Positions 12,265 to 23,815 of a DNA stretch of 64,000 bases are shown here, in pieces; the first letter of the stretch is position 1, and each line of letters begins with the position of its first letter. Source of the stretch: Spinacia oleracea (lineage: Eukaryota > Streptophyta > Magnoliopsida > Caryophyllales > Amaranthaceae). The position numbers and the translations under genes are program-made. Under the pieces are notes generated by a model. That model searched no databases. It was not told where the DNA came from and saw nothing but the letters and a program-made list of their open reading frames with translations. The stretch lies in assembly GCF_020520425.1 (NCBI RefSeq), contig NC_079491.1:46242027-46306026 (forward strand). Reading direction: 5' to 3'.

Positions 12265-14810
12265 CTTGATTACTACAATCAAAAAGAATTTGCAATAAAT
12301 AACCATTCATACAATTCAATAACTTTGAAATAAAAGCAAAACATGCAATCATTAAAGCTATTAAAACATTTCATTCATGCAAAAAGCAAAAACATGGTCC
12401 AAAATGAATGAAACGATTCCAAGACCCCAAAAGTCCTAAATCCTTAAGCAGCTTTAGCATGTCTTAAGTAGTTTAAGATTTTAGGTAAGCAAAACCTATT
12501 GCTAGTAATCTCCAAATTACTCCTGGTTAATAAATTAATGCCATAATTTATCCCATTGCCACAACTTAATGCCATTGTTGTTTGAGTTGCAACCACAATC
12601 AACGTGCTCCTTTAGGACGCCTTACCACCTAAGTCAACTAAAATAGCACCTCGCTTTAGCGTAAACCTACTATCTTAGATCCCTAGATTTTTGTAAGTGT
12701 TGATTTGGAAGGCAATCTTTAAAACTCAATATTACTTGGACCTAGTTGTTTCTATGTTGGTTCGATTATTTAGTGAACTTAAAACTAATCGATTCATAGG
12801 AAACAACCTGTTCATGCAAAGCATACATACATTCATACATTCACGCATAATATATACATATATATATTAAATTGCATAAATAATTGGTGATCTAGTATGG
12901 CCCAAAACTTCTTGTCTTGAAGCATCCAATCTTCATCACCTCCTTGTTAGCTTGGCATCGTCTTGAATCTTCGTTCAAATGCTAACTTAAAGTTCTAAAC
13001 TTAGAAATACTTGAAAATAATAAATTACATCAAAATTACCATGGTACGCAGACCATATTTAAAACTTTACATTCAAAGATAGAACGGTGCGCAGACCGTA
13101 TTTAACTATCCTAAATTGGCCATACTAGTCACTTGGAGTACCTGCATTGCATAAAATATATATTCTACGCATTCACCCATTCGTATGCTAAAACGAATGG
13201 CCCATATTAATATGCAAGTATTTACGTCAATTAATTAAAATTCACGTTCACATAAACGCGTCCTAAAAGAATAATCAATTTCCAAATTATTAATCCTTAG
13301 ACTTTATTCTAATTAAAATTGAATTTAATTAAAATAATGCGACCTACGAAATAATTAAAATAATTATTTCATTTTAATTTCATTTAGTGGCTCCCACTCA
13401 AACCAATAATTATTCCGGATAATTAATTATGAAATATTAAATTAAAACTCGCGGCCCGGCCCAAGCAAATAAAATATTAAATTAAATATCCCGTTAGCCC
13501 AAATTAATGCAAATATACGAAGCCCAACGAATTAAACGATTTACAAAAAAAGTCTAATTGCTGAATCGGGCTAGGCTTGCGCCCAGCCCCGCCTTGCGTG
13601 AAGCCCAAGAGCACACGAGCATTGCCCGCGCACCCCAGCCCCATCGTGCGTGAGGCCCAAGAGCACACGAGCAATGCCCGCGCGCGCCAGCCCCATCGCA
13701 CCGCATGCGCACCGCGTACCCGCAGCCATGCTGCCCTTGCGTTGCGTGTGTTGTGCATCGAGTGTGCTGGACGTCGCAAGGCTTGCCCTTGCTTCGTCGC
13801 AGCCCCGCAAGCGTGCTCGCCTGCCCCTTCCTTGCCTAGCGCGCACGAGGCACGCAGCCTTGCTGCTGCTGCCCGTGTCGCTTGGCTCGGCGAGCACAAT
13901 GGCCTCGTATGGCTCGACGAGCCATACTTCCATCATGCCCATGTTCGTGTTTTTGGTTCGTAAAACGGACCAACTTAATTAAAATTAAATTTACTTCACG
14001 AAATTGCATTAATTTTATTTTTCAAAAAAAAAAGGTTACGATTTAATTTTCGAAAAACAACGATTTTTAACGATTTAATAAACTTTAACGACAATCCAAT
14101 TTCATAAAATTAATAAATCAAGGGCTAACAATATTCAAACTTTCAAGAACGATCGAATCAACTTTAAAGTTTGAACTTTTAATTAATAAAATCCGAAACT
14201 TTATATCGTTCATAAACAATTAAATTTCAGATTATTAATAATTTGGTTTAAGTGCGATTAAAATTAACGAAACCATTCAAATTTTTAATCCAATAATTTT
14301 TAAAATTAGCCACTGACCCATGAAATTATACCCCCTTCCCCAATTAACCGAATTATTAAACCAAAATTAATTAAAATTCAATTAGGGTTGTAAATTTTAC
14401 GAATTGGGGAAAGGCAAAATTAGGGTTTATACTTATCGGGAAAATCTGAAATTTTTACCATAGATCAAGCATGTACCCAGAAACATTTTGTCAAAATTTC
14501 AAGCAATTCCGAGTAGTTTAGGTTGACCTTTTAATTGAATTACTGTCCGACACTTTTAATTTTTAATGAAAAATTAACAAAAACGCCCAAAAAACGATAC
14601 TTCGAGGCCTGTTTTCGCAAATCTATTCCCATGAATTGATCTTAGAAAATCGTTTTCCATCAGATTAGGGTTTTAAAAATCGAAAAAGCGAATATTTTTT
14701 ATTTCGGAACTGCCAATTTCGCAATTAATCCCATAATTCGAAAAAATTCCAAAAATTTCGACAATGCAAAAACAATAATAATCATGCTAACTCAAGCTTT
14801 GAATACATAA
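12265..14810 (-). other. Long untranslated leader of Copia family B
   Basis: About 2.5 kb separates the primer-binding site from gag. It is AT-rich except for a GC-rich block at 13565-13930 whose short open frames on both strands look compositional. I see no coding domain. The leader may hold packaging or translation signals, but no specific structure can be claimed. Confidence 0.6.
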
Positions 14811-14824
14811 GGCTCATGATACCA
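14811..14824 (-). other. Primer-binding site of Copia family B
   Basis: On the minus strand TGGTATCATGAGCC follows the LTR end ...CCCCTACA after one base. It resembles the TGGTATCAGAGC site used with initiator tRNA-Met by many plant Copia elements, with one extra base. Confidence 0.75.
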
Positions 14825-14825
14825 C

Positions 14826-15838
14826 TGTAGGGGAATACAGTTAAACATAATAACATGTGCGGAACAACCCCCAAAGCCAGGAAACATGTATAAAGCACAG
14901 ATTAAGCAAACTTACATTCGAAGCATGTTTTCCACAATAATCTGTCAACGAACACGAACAAAGAACTCCACTTGTCGTTCCTCTACTTGGTTCACCGACA
15001 CGATCAGATCCGTCTTGATAATCGTAGCTTAGACAATTGATCAAGAGATTTGCTTTTTGGGATGAACACACTATGGAGGCACAGAGAGAATTAGGGTTCT
15101 CTGTTTTCTCCTAGAGTTGTGTGTAATCTGAATTGTGATTGTGCTTAGTTGGAAAATAGGTTGTAAGGTTATTTACATAACCTTACTAGCCGACCAAGCC
15201 AAGAGGCAAGGCCGGCTAGCAAGCCCGCAAGCCAAAACGCACGGACACGCACAGCCGGTGGGCCGTGGCCCGCGCTGCTGCTGTGTCGTGGTCTCGGCCC
15301 GCATGCACGCGCACAGCTCCGCGCCACAAGGGCCTCGCTGCTGCTGCGTTGCTTTGCTTGCTCGCCTATGCGCGCACCCATGGGCCTCGAGTGCTCCGTG
15401 CACTCGGCTCGTGGGCCGCTCCTTGTATTCGCGATTAAATATATTTCCGATATATTTATTTATCGTTTCGTATACGACGAATCACCATCGTACGATACGA
15501 TTTATTCGTTTCGCCTAGCTTACGAATATTTGTGATACGATATACGATTCCGATGCAAGGTCGTATCGTATAATACGTTTCCAACTTAAATCCCGAATAG
15601 CTATTAAATGAATTTCCGATTCATTTAATCCGGTGATCTGTTACGTGTCATTGGTGTGACCTTGTAGATTCAGTCAAGAGTAAGTTGTGAGTTCAATATC
15701 CATTAGAACTCACTGATCGGAAGAATTGCTCCAGCTAGCTGTTCCGATCAATTGATCTCACTGAATTAATTGTTCGCAATTAATCTGAACCTTGATATTA
15801 GACTTAATGCACCTTGGGTGAAGGACATATTTTCTTCA
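14826..15838 (-). mobile_element. Copia family B 5' LTR
   Basis: The 1013-bp partner of 4986-5996. It starts TGAAGAAAATATGTCC and ends CCCCTACA on the minus strand, next to the primer-binding site. The GC-rich block lies at 15183-15420. Confidence 0.9.
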
Positions 15839-15852
15839 GAAATGTAGTAGTG

Positions 15853-16464
15853 ATATGTCTTAATTATGCATGAGATTATGGCTTGATTATGTTGCATGAT
15901 TAAGGATTTTAGTTCACTTAAAATCTAACCAACATAGTAAGAGCCTTAAGTTCCAAACTTTAAAATTGAGTTAAAAGGTGCCATGCCAAAATAACACTTA
16001 CTTGGATAAACCTTTACATCAATCTTAGTAATAGTTTTCTGCCATAGCGATGTGTTACTTATTGATCCTAAAGGGGTAAGGTACACAAATAATTGCGAGT
16101 ACATGTTAGTTTTGGTGAAACTCAACGATATAAGTAAGGAGTCCTTTTATGTCGTGGCAAATGAGATAGGTTTACCTAATAAGTTATTAGACGTACCTAT
16201 CAACCAAGAGTAGTTTCTAGACTATTAGCAAAGACTTTGCTTACCTAAAATATTTTAGAATTGAGTCTAAATACATAATGTGCTTAATTCTTCAATGATT
16301 TAAGGATCTTGGAATCATTTTATTCACACCTGCCGGAACACATAACTTGAATAAAATGCTTAATAAATGATAAATTATGCATGTTTGCTAGAATTTAAAG
16401 TTTATTAAGAGAAACTGTGAATGGTTATTTATGTGTTTATTCTTTTTCAAATGTAGTTTTAACT
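15853..16464 (+). other. Leader of Copia family A
   Basis: AT-rich, non-coding sequence between the CACTA terminus and gag. It reads as the 3' part of the untranslated leader; the beginning is lost to the left. Confidence 0.55.
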
Positions 16465-17091
16465 ATGGCAAACAACAATTCATTCAACATCCGATCAATT
16501 CTCGAAAAGGTGAAGTTGAAAGGGAAAAACTTCCTTGACTGGCAAAGGAACTTTCAAATAGTTCTTATGCAGGAAGAAAAGGAGTATGTCCAGGAAGAGG
16601 CGATGCCCGAAGCCGCGGGCGACGGGGTCACTCAGGCAGCCCTCAATCGTTGGATTGATGCCAACAAGGATGTGAAATGTCTAATGCTTGCAACCATGAG
16701 TGCGGATCTACAGAAAACGTTCATCAACTCAGATGCTTTCACGATCATCAGTGAGTTAAAGAATATGTTCCAAGATCTGGCTCGACTCGAAAGATTCGAG
16801 ACTCATAGGCAAATTCTTGAGACTAAGCTTAAGAAAGTGATGAGTGACATTTATGTCACTCATAGGGTAGTGATTATGCAATATTTGAGACGTTTTATTC
16901 TATTTCTAGTATTTTTAGTCTTTATTTTCCTTAATTTCTTATTTTAATTATTTATATCTTAGTTTAGTGTTTTTAGCTATTTTTGTTAGTTTTTAGATCT
17001 TAATTCCGTAATTTATTTATTTTATAATTTTATAGTTTAATTATTTTGGTTTTCGTTATTAATTTTCTATTTTTATTTTTATTTCTATTTT

Positions 17092-17092
17092 C

Positions 17093-17148
<56 letters not shown>
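17092..17148. repeat. (ATT)n tract left of LINE fragment
   Basis: Pure ATT repeat directly abutting the 3' end of a LINE fragment. Confidence 0.9.
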
Positions 17149-17392
17149 GGAAAACACCAAAACGTTACAAGCTTAACAAGCTACAAAGAACAAGTGAACT
17201 ACAAGAAGTTGGAGGGGAGCCGAGATACAATCTGGGCCCCCACTCCTCTAGCTATGGCGAACCCGATCCTGCTGAAAATGTGGGCAGCTGCCCGCGCCCC
17301 AATGTCCTGAGCCCTGGAGTACGTCTGGACCCGCTTCAGCAAAGAAACCGCCCATTTCTCTAATTCCCCAAAAGAAGAGAAGGAAAAAGGAA
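17149..17392 (-). mobile_element. 5'-truncated LINE copy (3' end only)
   Basis: On the minus strand this is the last part of the LINE coding region and the short 3' untranslated end (...GTTTTGGTGTTTTCC). It is nearly identical to the 3' end of the full copy at 45985-50050. It breaks off in the codons for the FSFSSFGELE region and is followed by 18 bases and another (ATT)n tract. The break differs from that of the 50263-50841 copy. Confidence 0.88.
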
Positions 17393-17410
17393 CAGAAGCA
17401 ATTTGTTTTA

Positions 17411-17411
17411 C

Positions 17412-17457
<46 letters not shown>
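17411..17457. repeat. (ATT)n tract right of LINE fragment
   Basis: Pure ATT repeat; with 17092-17148 it brackets the LINE fragment. Confidence 0.9.
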
Positions 17458-17824
17458 TGTTTTACTTTTCTATTTCTTGTTTCTCTCCTATTCTCTATTT
17501 TTATTTTGTGTAGGGACATGTTGTTCGGGGATGGAATACAAGCTTCAAAGGCCAGTCAAGAAAAGTCAATTGCTTAAAGAACAGAAGTTGTCAGCTTCCT
17601 CCTGCCTTTTCCTATCCTACACCACTACCTTCTTAACCATCACCACACTAACAACACCACTCCTAGTCGCCAGCCACCACTGCTGCACCAACGCAGCCCC
17701 TTCATCCACCTTCGCATAACCAGCAAAAATATCAAGCACCATCGCAACAGCAATTCACACTGCCAACTGTGCAATTAGACATCAAAATCAATCAAAATCG
17801 AACCCAGAAAACAGAGCAAAAACA

Positions 17825-17975
17825 AAGTAATTGGTTCGTTCGAACCCGTAAATTGGTTCGGCCGAACCGAAAATTTAGAGTTCCTGATTGTATGAGGTTC
17901 GGTCGAACCTCAACGGTGTTCTTCCAAACTAAAATTGGGTTCGCTCGGACCTTAATCGGGTTCGACCGGACTTTT
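17825..17975. repeat. Cluster of GGTTCGGTCGAACC-like palindromes
   Basis: Five variants, including GGTTCGTTCGAACC, GGTTCGGCCGAACC, GGTTCGGTCGAACC and GGTTCGCTCGGACC, lie within 150 bp upstream of the TATA box. The equivalent part of the other LTR copy (51310-51450) has a comparable cluster with different variants. Confidence 0.7.
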
Positions 17976-18417
17976 GGGAGCTCAATTGTTGTACGGATTA
18001 ATGATGATCGGATGGCTGCGATTGAATGATTGGGACAACGATTTAGAACCACCGGATTACAATTAAAGCAAGATGGTGATGGAGGTTTGACGGCTTTGAT
18101 TCGAATCGGAGCAGCGATTTTATGATGATGATGATGGCCGTTGATGTTGGCTATGATCGATGATTATTTAAGGTGATTGATGATGATGGGGACGCAGCGA
18201 AAAAACCAAAAGGGGGTCTGATCTTTGTGGGTTTTGGGCCTGATATTTCAACAAACGGGGGGTTATTCATTTCATTCTTTTTCTTTATTTTTGTTTTACA
18301 CTTTATTTTTTTTCTCCTTTTTAATTCCTTTTAGTTTTAGGTTTTCTTTTTAATTTCTTTTCTCTTGTTTTTATTTAATTTCCTTTTTTCTTTTATTTTC
18401 TTTTATTAGCCTAGTAG

Positions 18418-18425
18418 TATAAATA
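18418..18425 (+). promoter_or_regulatory. TATA box of Ty3-like LTR
   Basis: TATAAATA, followed about 45 bases later by AATTAGGGTTTTCTCTC; fits a plus-strand LTR promoter. Confidence 0.5.
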
Positions 18426-20327
18426 GTCAATTTTGGGGGAGATTAAGGAGAAAGGTACATAATTAGGGTTTTCTCTCAATTTTTAGGGTTTTTTAGTTTA
18501 GTTTTGGAGAAAGAGAAAAATGAGAAATCATAAGTGAAATTGGGGGTTTTGATGATCAAGTGTGGCAATTTGGTTTGGAGATCTCCATCAATTAATCAAT
18601 GAGAATTTCTTAATCTCTCTCCTCATTTATTGTTTTATTTATTATTTGATTAGTTTAATTGTTTTTGTTTAGTTTAATGATTCACGTTTAGATTAGTTGT
18701 TGTGTTGTTGTTTAGAATCATGATGTTAGTTGTTAATTTCTATAAATTTCATATATTTATGTTGATGGAGTAGTTTTGTTGGTTAGGGTTTGGTGAAAAC
18801 TCAACATTGATTGGTTTGGGTATTTGTTATTGGAAATAGGGATTTTCATGATTAAATTATTACATGTTTAGGCATTTCCAATGCATGTTGCATTTAACTT
18901 GATCAATAAAGTGTTACATGATTGCTTGGAGTAGTCTAGTTGGGTTGGAAAGGGAGTAAAGACCTAAACTTGATTATGTGGTTGAATTGGGATTTTGATT
19001 TACCCCGGGTATGATAGGTAGAACGGGAGTTCGTCCTTGATGCTTAGGGAAATTGATCGCGCATCGGGAGGTGGTTGGAGCTAATTGTGAATTCAACGCT
19101 TCTTCATGTAGTGCTTGTGAATCTTCCCCGTTTTAATTGTCTTATGTCCATCCCATGATTTGTTGTTGTTTGACCCATTCCCAAATCTCGTTATCTTTGA
19201 TTTCTTAGTTTAGTTTATTTAGTTTTAGTCGATTAGTGACTTTCCAAAACCCCGTTCCGACCTAGCTTATCAATTGATTAACATAAATTAGCGCACCTTA
19301 GTCCTTGTGGATTTCGACCCTTGCTTACCGTTTTACTCGTGTTTAGTGGTTAGTTTAGGTAATTTGTTTGACTAGGAGAGACTAGTAACGACCTAGTTTC
19401 TACCTAGATCAGAAAGGCGAGCCCGTAAGTCCACATGTTCTCAAAATGATTGGACTTATTGAGAATATGAGTCGGCTGGATTAGCAATTCTCTCAGGAAA
19501 TGGTTGTAGACACCATCCTCCATTCTCTTCATAGCGGGTATGATCAGTTCAAGCTGAACTACAGTATGAATAGTCTGGACAAAACGCTCACTAAGCTTCA
19601 CGGTATGCTGAAGACCGCTGAAAAGACGCTCAAAAGTGATAAGCAAGATGTGCTTATGGTGCGTGGGGGCTAGTTCAAGAAATCTGGCAAGAAGAGGAAT
19701 GCTAAGAAAGGTGGCAAGAAGGCCAGCCCGACTAAGCAACCTGGCGGCACCAAGTCTGAAAAGAAGAAGGTGATCCAACCCACTTCTGAATCTGAATGCT
19801 TCTACTGCAAGAAGAAGGGGAATTGGAAGAGAGATTGCTTGAAACTTAAGGAAGATCAGAAGAACGGAACAGTCGTTCCATCTTTAGGTATTTTCGTTAT
19901 AGACTGTATACTTGCTAATTAAACTTCTTGCGTATTAGATACAGGTTGTGGCTCACACTATGTTCCAATTCGCAGGGACTAAGAAGAAGTAGAAGGTTAA
20001 GCAAGGGTGAAGTCGACCTACGAGTGGGAAATGGAGCACGGATTGCTGCATTAGCTATAGGAACTTATTATTTGTCGTTGCCCTCTGGGCTAGTTTTGGA
20101 ACTGGAAGATTGTTTCCATGTTGCAAGTCTTACTAAAAACATCATTTATGTTTCTTGCTTAGATGCTAAGGGATTTTCCTTTTTAATAAAAGACAATAGT
20201 TGTTCGTTTTATTTTAAAGAGATGTTTTATGGATCTGCTAGATTAGTCAATGGACTTTATTTATTAGATCACGACAAACAAGTTTGTAACATAAATACCA
20301 AAAAGGCCAAAAAGAATGATTCAGATC

Positions 20328-21323
20328 TGATAGTTCAGTAGGAACACTAGACAAGAGGGGGTGTGAATTGTTTCTTGGGACCTTGGGTAAGTTTCTTGCG
20401 GAATTTAAACAATAAAGAGAATGAGAACAATAGGCGAAGAGAGATATAAAACGGAGGAACCTTCTTGATCCTAATCAAGAAGAACCTCACTACTCTTTTG
20501 TATTAATGCAATAACTCTATTACAAATACACTCTTTAACTCGAGTTCCTCTCGAACACGAGTTCCCCACAGCAATCCCCTTTGATCACTGTGCTCCTCAA
20601 TCTCTCTCTGACTTAACTCTAAGTCGCTCCTTTTCTCTTTGACTTAACTCTAAGTCGCTCTTTTTCTCTTTGACTTAACTCTAAGTCAATTAAGGATCAC
20701 TCAACCCTTAAACCCAAAATACAATTTGATATAAAACTCTAGTACGTAATAAAGCTCAAAGTAATAAGGAACTCAAGGGACACTCTTTTGAAAACTGATT
20801 CTCTTTTAAAACATTTAAGCTCTTAAGATATATTTTGCAAAGATCAGTTGTGTGTTTTGAAAAGCAAAAACTTTTTTCCTTTTATAGGAGAGTTTTACCT
20901 AGGGTTGGGTACCCATGTTCTCCTCAACTACCCACTAACAGTTACTGCTCAGTAACATGGGCATAGTTGGAGAGAAACAGGGGAGACCAAATCAAAACAC
21001 TAAATGCACGTTTAAATAGAAATACGTGGGAGAGTTTCAAGGAACATGGAAAATCTTTTACTTGAGAAACAAGGAGAATAAATCAGAATCCTATGTTTAC
21101 ATTTATTAATTAAATTCATTTTATTTATTAAAAAGATTTTCCAAGTTAAAACTCTTTTATAATTACAGTTAATATATTTCATTTAAAACGTACCAAAATA
21201 CTATGTCCATTTCATTCCAAATTACGTTTAAACTTTATTAAATACTTACATAAATCCTAAAACATAAACTCATATGTTGTAGTCTTCATGTTGCACCTTT
21301 AGAAGCTTCACTCGAATACTTCC
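20328..21323 (-). mobile_element. SIRE-like 3' LTR, distal part
   Basis: This is 996 bp of LTR matching 39181 onward. The LTR is cut at CTTCC and continues for 281 bp at 31810-32090. The pieces sum to 1277 bp, exactly the length of the intact partner, so nothing was lost. Confidence 0.93.
20878..20886 (-). promoter_or_regulatory. TATA box of SIRE-like 3' LTR
   Basis: TATAAAAGG on the minus strand; the same box is in the partner LTR at 39731-39739. Confidence 0.5.
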
Positions 21324-22815
21324 TGTGAGGGGGTCGAAAAAGCACGAGGCTAAGGCGTGACCTCGTCCCTCGTGGGAGTGACGTTTCTTTTTGTCAAATC
21401 AAGTGTATTTGGATTTCCTGTGAGTTTACACCCAATTGACTAGTAATGTAGGAGTCGCCATTCAGTTTTTAACGACAATGAGAAAAACTGACAAAACCCG
21501 GTTATCGTGACATAAAGGGAGTACAATTATGTTTGACCACGACGGCCATAGGTTCCCTTGTGATCCTTGGTGTGGGGATCTCTCAACGTACACCCGCAAG
21601 GTAGAGATTGAGGGTTCGGGGGACTGTAACTACTGAGAGGAGTACTTGCTCTTCGATAACTCCAGAGGCATGATATCCTTACTAGCTCAGCATAAATAAT
21701 GGAAGGGACATGTGTTAACTATTAAACTAATCTGAATCGATTTTAGCAATATGCAACACATAATACTAGATTGATCGCGATTATCTGATTTAGATTGTTT
21801 TAAGGGACCTAGCATGATAGTTCAATTTCCCAAAATATTATCTTTATTAGGCGTGATAGAACAATCAGATTAAATAGTTTAACAGTTTTATAAAAGGGCG
21901 AGGAAAGCAATTAAATCATGCGAAGGGACACATTACGACGCACCCTTGAGAGGTGCGTCACGGTTCTCAGAAAACTAACCACTTTGGCTTTGCTATTTCT
22001 CCTTTTATTTAACGAATCTCAAGTTTCCAGGCTTAATTCTTCAGCTACAAGGGACAGGATACGTTCTGTTCGATTTTTGGATCGATTGCGACAGAACGCA
22101 GGATCAATTTCGCAGCGTGAGGCTTAGGCTTAGGGGTTGGAGTCAATACTCAGAATATGAATTGTGTGTTCTTTTCACGCCGAATTTGGGGCTGTATTTA
22201 TAGGGAAGAGTTCGTGGAAAGATAGCATTGTAGAACTCTAATCCAAGAAGAATTAGGAAGGAACACGTACCCAGGTAATTTTAGCGCCCAGGGCTGGGCG
22301 CCGAAGATTTCGGCGCCCAGAGCCAGGCGTTGAAAATAGGATCTGGGCCGTATTTCCTTGTCAGATTTGAACTCGTGGAATACGGAGTCTTTGAGATTTA
22401 TCCGAGTCTTTTAGCGCGTATTAACTTTATGACGGAATGCGTCTAGGCCCGTTACGAACTCTAGGCTCATTAGGATTTTAATTAATACGTAACTCTTATC
22501 TTTGAATCATATTAGGAATAGGATTCCTCTTGCAATTTCTATCTCACTTAGGATTTATGTTGGAGTGCAACACCTAATCCTGACAGGTTTCTATCTTTTA
22601 TGACTTGCCACTTTTAACAACTACCCATTACGGCAGTTACTATTTTTAGCAGGTTTCCATAAATAGCAGGTTTCTATAAATAGCAGGTTTCGGGTGAAAT
22701 AAAAAGGGTGATTGAGATTCGTTATTTTATAGGAGATGCGTTGCCAAGTGGAGATTTTATGTTCTCATCATCGAACCTTCCCTTTCGGGAATGGGGAAAA
22801 AAGTAGGTGTCTACA
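21324..22815 (-). mobile_element. 3' LTR of the LARD-like element
   Basis: 1492 bp, the partner of 30311-31804. It includes a palindromic GCGCCCAG cassette at 22283-22340 and a minus-strand TATA box at 22195-22202. A 69-codon open frame (21918-22127) is repeated in the other LTR but shows no known domain; I do not call it a gene. Confidence 0.9.
22195..22202 (-). promoter_or_regulatory. TATA box of LARD-like LTR
   Basis: TATAAATA on the minus strand in the context CCCTATAAATACAGCCCC; repeated at 31182-31189 in the partner LTR. Confidence 0.5.
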
Positions 22816-22831
22816 GTTAGCCCCCACTTTG
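22816..22831 (-). other. Polypurine tract of the LARD-like element
   Basis: On the minus strand CAAAGTGGGGGCTAAC lies directly before TGTAGACACC, the start of the 3' LTR. Confidence 0.7.
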
Positions 22832-23249
22832 ACTGAGTCTCGGGATGAGACGATGGTTAAAGTACTGGACGGAGTGCGTCACACAAGCCATAGTGTATGT
22901 GACCTGTTTTGCGAGGGTCTCACGAGCCCCCGAGTGATAACATTTAACTTAAGGGTCATCACTTGAAGTGTCGACATATCCCTCACGTGACATTGGGATT
23001 TGTCAACGGATAGTATAGAAACTCCCTCGCTTTGTCATTGGAAGTATCTAAAGAGGCGTAGAAACTCCCTCACTTTGTCATTGGGAGTAGCTACAGATGT
23101 TTTTGAAATCAAAGCTATAAAGTGTAATTGGGCCTGGCCAAGCCCAATCACGAGGTAAAAATGTTTTTAAAGATTCTCATTTTCAGGGTTAGCTAAACGA
23201 GAAAACCCCCTTGTTTTTATGGGACGTAAAACGAAGGAAAATCCAGCAC

Positions 23250-23512
23250 ATCGTTCTTTTTTGGAAAAAACGAAAAACCAATCCTTTAATTTTTGGATAA
23301 AAGGAAAACTACTCACATTGCTCTTTTTTGGAAAAAACGGAAAACCAATCCTTTAATTTTTGGAAAAAAGGAAAACTACTCACATCGCTCTTTTTTTGGA
23401 AAAAACGGAAAACCAATCCTTTAATTTTTGGAAAAAAGGAAAACTACTCACATCGCTCTTTTTTGGAAAAACGGAAAACCAATCCTTTAATTTTTGGAAA
23501 AGGGAAAACCAG
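23250..23512. repeat. Four tandem units of about 66 bp
   Basis: Units contain GGAAAACCAATCCTTTAATT then GGAAAACTACTCACATCGCT and are over 90% alike by eye. They belong to the interior of the LARD-like element near its 3' end. Confidence 0.85.
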
Positions 23513-23536
23513 AAAAAGTTATCGCTGCAGCGACTA

Positions 23537-23815
23537 AGGACCTGCGCGGTTAGTGGCGTAGACCCCGCCGGCTAAAGATGGCGAGCCTGTCCGCTAAGGG
23601 TGGACGCCCCGTCCGAAAGAAGTGGACGAATCTGTTTTGAAGTTTGTTTGCTTTTTTTTTGAAAATAAGGACCTATGCGTTTTGTGACGTAGACCCCGCC
23701 GGCTAAAGATGGCGAGCCTATTTTGAATTTGAAGATTTTATTTTTCGAGAACTGAGGACCTGCGCGGTTAGTGACGCAGACCCCGCCCGCTGAAGGTGGG
23801 CGAGCCTGTTTTTGT
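23537..23815. repeat. Degenerate tandem repeat (GACCTGCGCGGTTAGTG type)
   Basis: Three units of roughly 105-115 bp share AGGACCTGCGCGGTTAGTG, then GACCCCGCC and a GGCGAGCCTGT end. Units differ by short T-rich stretches. Confidence 0.7.

Larger units (their letters stand above)
4986..15838 (-). mobile_element. Complete Copia retrotransposon, family B
   Basis: Both LTRs, primer-binding site, polypurine tract and a nearly intact polyprotein are present on the minus strand. The 5-bp target duplication GAAAT is found at 4981-4985 and 15839-15843. Length is 10,853 bp, or about 9.47 kb after removing the family A solo LTR (6593-7969) and its duplicated TCGTC. The two LTRs are almost identical by eye, so insertion is fairly recent. 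It landed a few bases inside the terminus of a CACTA element. Confidence 0.92.
3529..15852. mobile_element. One end of a CACTA transposon, split by Copia family B
   Basis: Removing the Copia at 4986-15838 and one copy of its GAAAT duplication joins ...GGATAAGAAAT to GTAGTAGTG. Read on the minus strand this begins CACTACTACATTTC, a CACTA-type terminus. It is followed internally by many short inverted TAATGCGACG repeats (4640-4975), as expected of CACTA subterminal regions. The flanking ATA (15853-15855) would be the 3-bp duplication. The opposite terminus is not in the window; the Copia at 1-3528 probably also landed inside this element. Real coordinates of the element DNA are 3529-4985 and 15844-15852. 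Confidence 0.6.
16838..19411 (+). mobile_element. Ty3-like solo LTR, 2.6 kb
   Basis: The element starts TGATGAGTGACATTTATGTC and ends CTACCTAGATCA, with perfect 5-bp flanks GAAAG at 16833-16837 and 19412-19416. It has a TATA box and an AT-rich leader-like part, and no coding region. A second, diverged copy begins at 45620. Length, lack of internal sequence and TG..CA ends indicate a solo LTR. The Ty3 (Tat/Athila-like) assignment is inference from length and from the phrase CCTTGTGGATTTCGACCCTT near the end. Its (ATT)n tract contains a LINE fragment. Confidence 0.85.
16465..20327 (+). pseudogene. Copia family A gag-protease, interrupted
   Basis: The frame starts at MANNNSF (ATG 16465) with a UBN2-type Gag (FLDWQRNF, then CLMLATMS). 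It is cut at 16837 by a solo LTR and resumes at 19412 with KGEPVSPHVLKM. It runs to a zinc knuckle, CFYCKKKGNWKRDC, in which the conserved His of CX2CX4HX4C is Asn. A protease LDTGC motif follows near 19938, and the start of the GAG-pre-integrase region ends at NDSDL (20327). Stop codons occur after SRLD, after MVRGG and before TSCVLDTGC, and there is a frame change after the protease motif. The copy was therefore dead apart from the insertions. The rest of pol continues at 40463. Gag is unlike that of family B, although the pol parts are close. Confidence 0.82.

Noticed and set aside
13504..13982. Overlapping open frames on both strands with Ala/Arg/Ser-rich translations
   Set aside because: GC-rich block in the untranslated leader of Copia B; frames overlap on all strands and show no domain, so composition explains them.
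21918..22127. 69-codon frame repeated in both LARD-like LTRs (also 30905-31114)
   Set aside because: Repeated because the LTR is repeated; antisense to the element, no domain, and short.
23250..23512. CRISPR-like regular repeat
   Set aside because: Units are contiguous tandem repeats without unique spacers, inside a plant LTR element.
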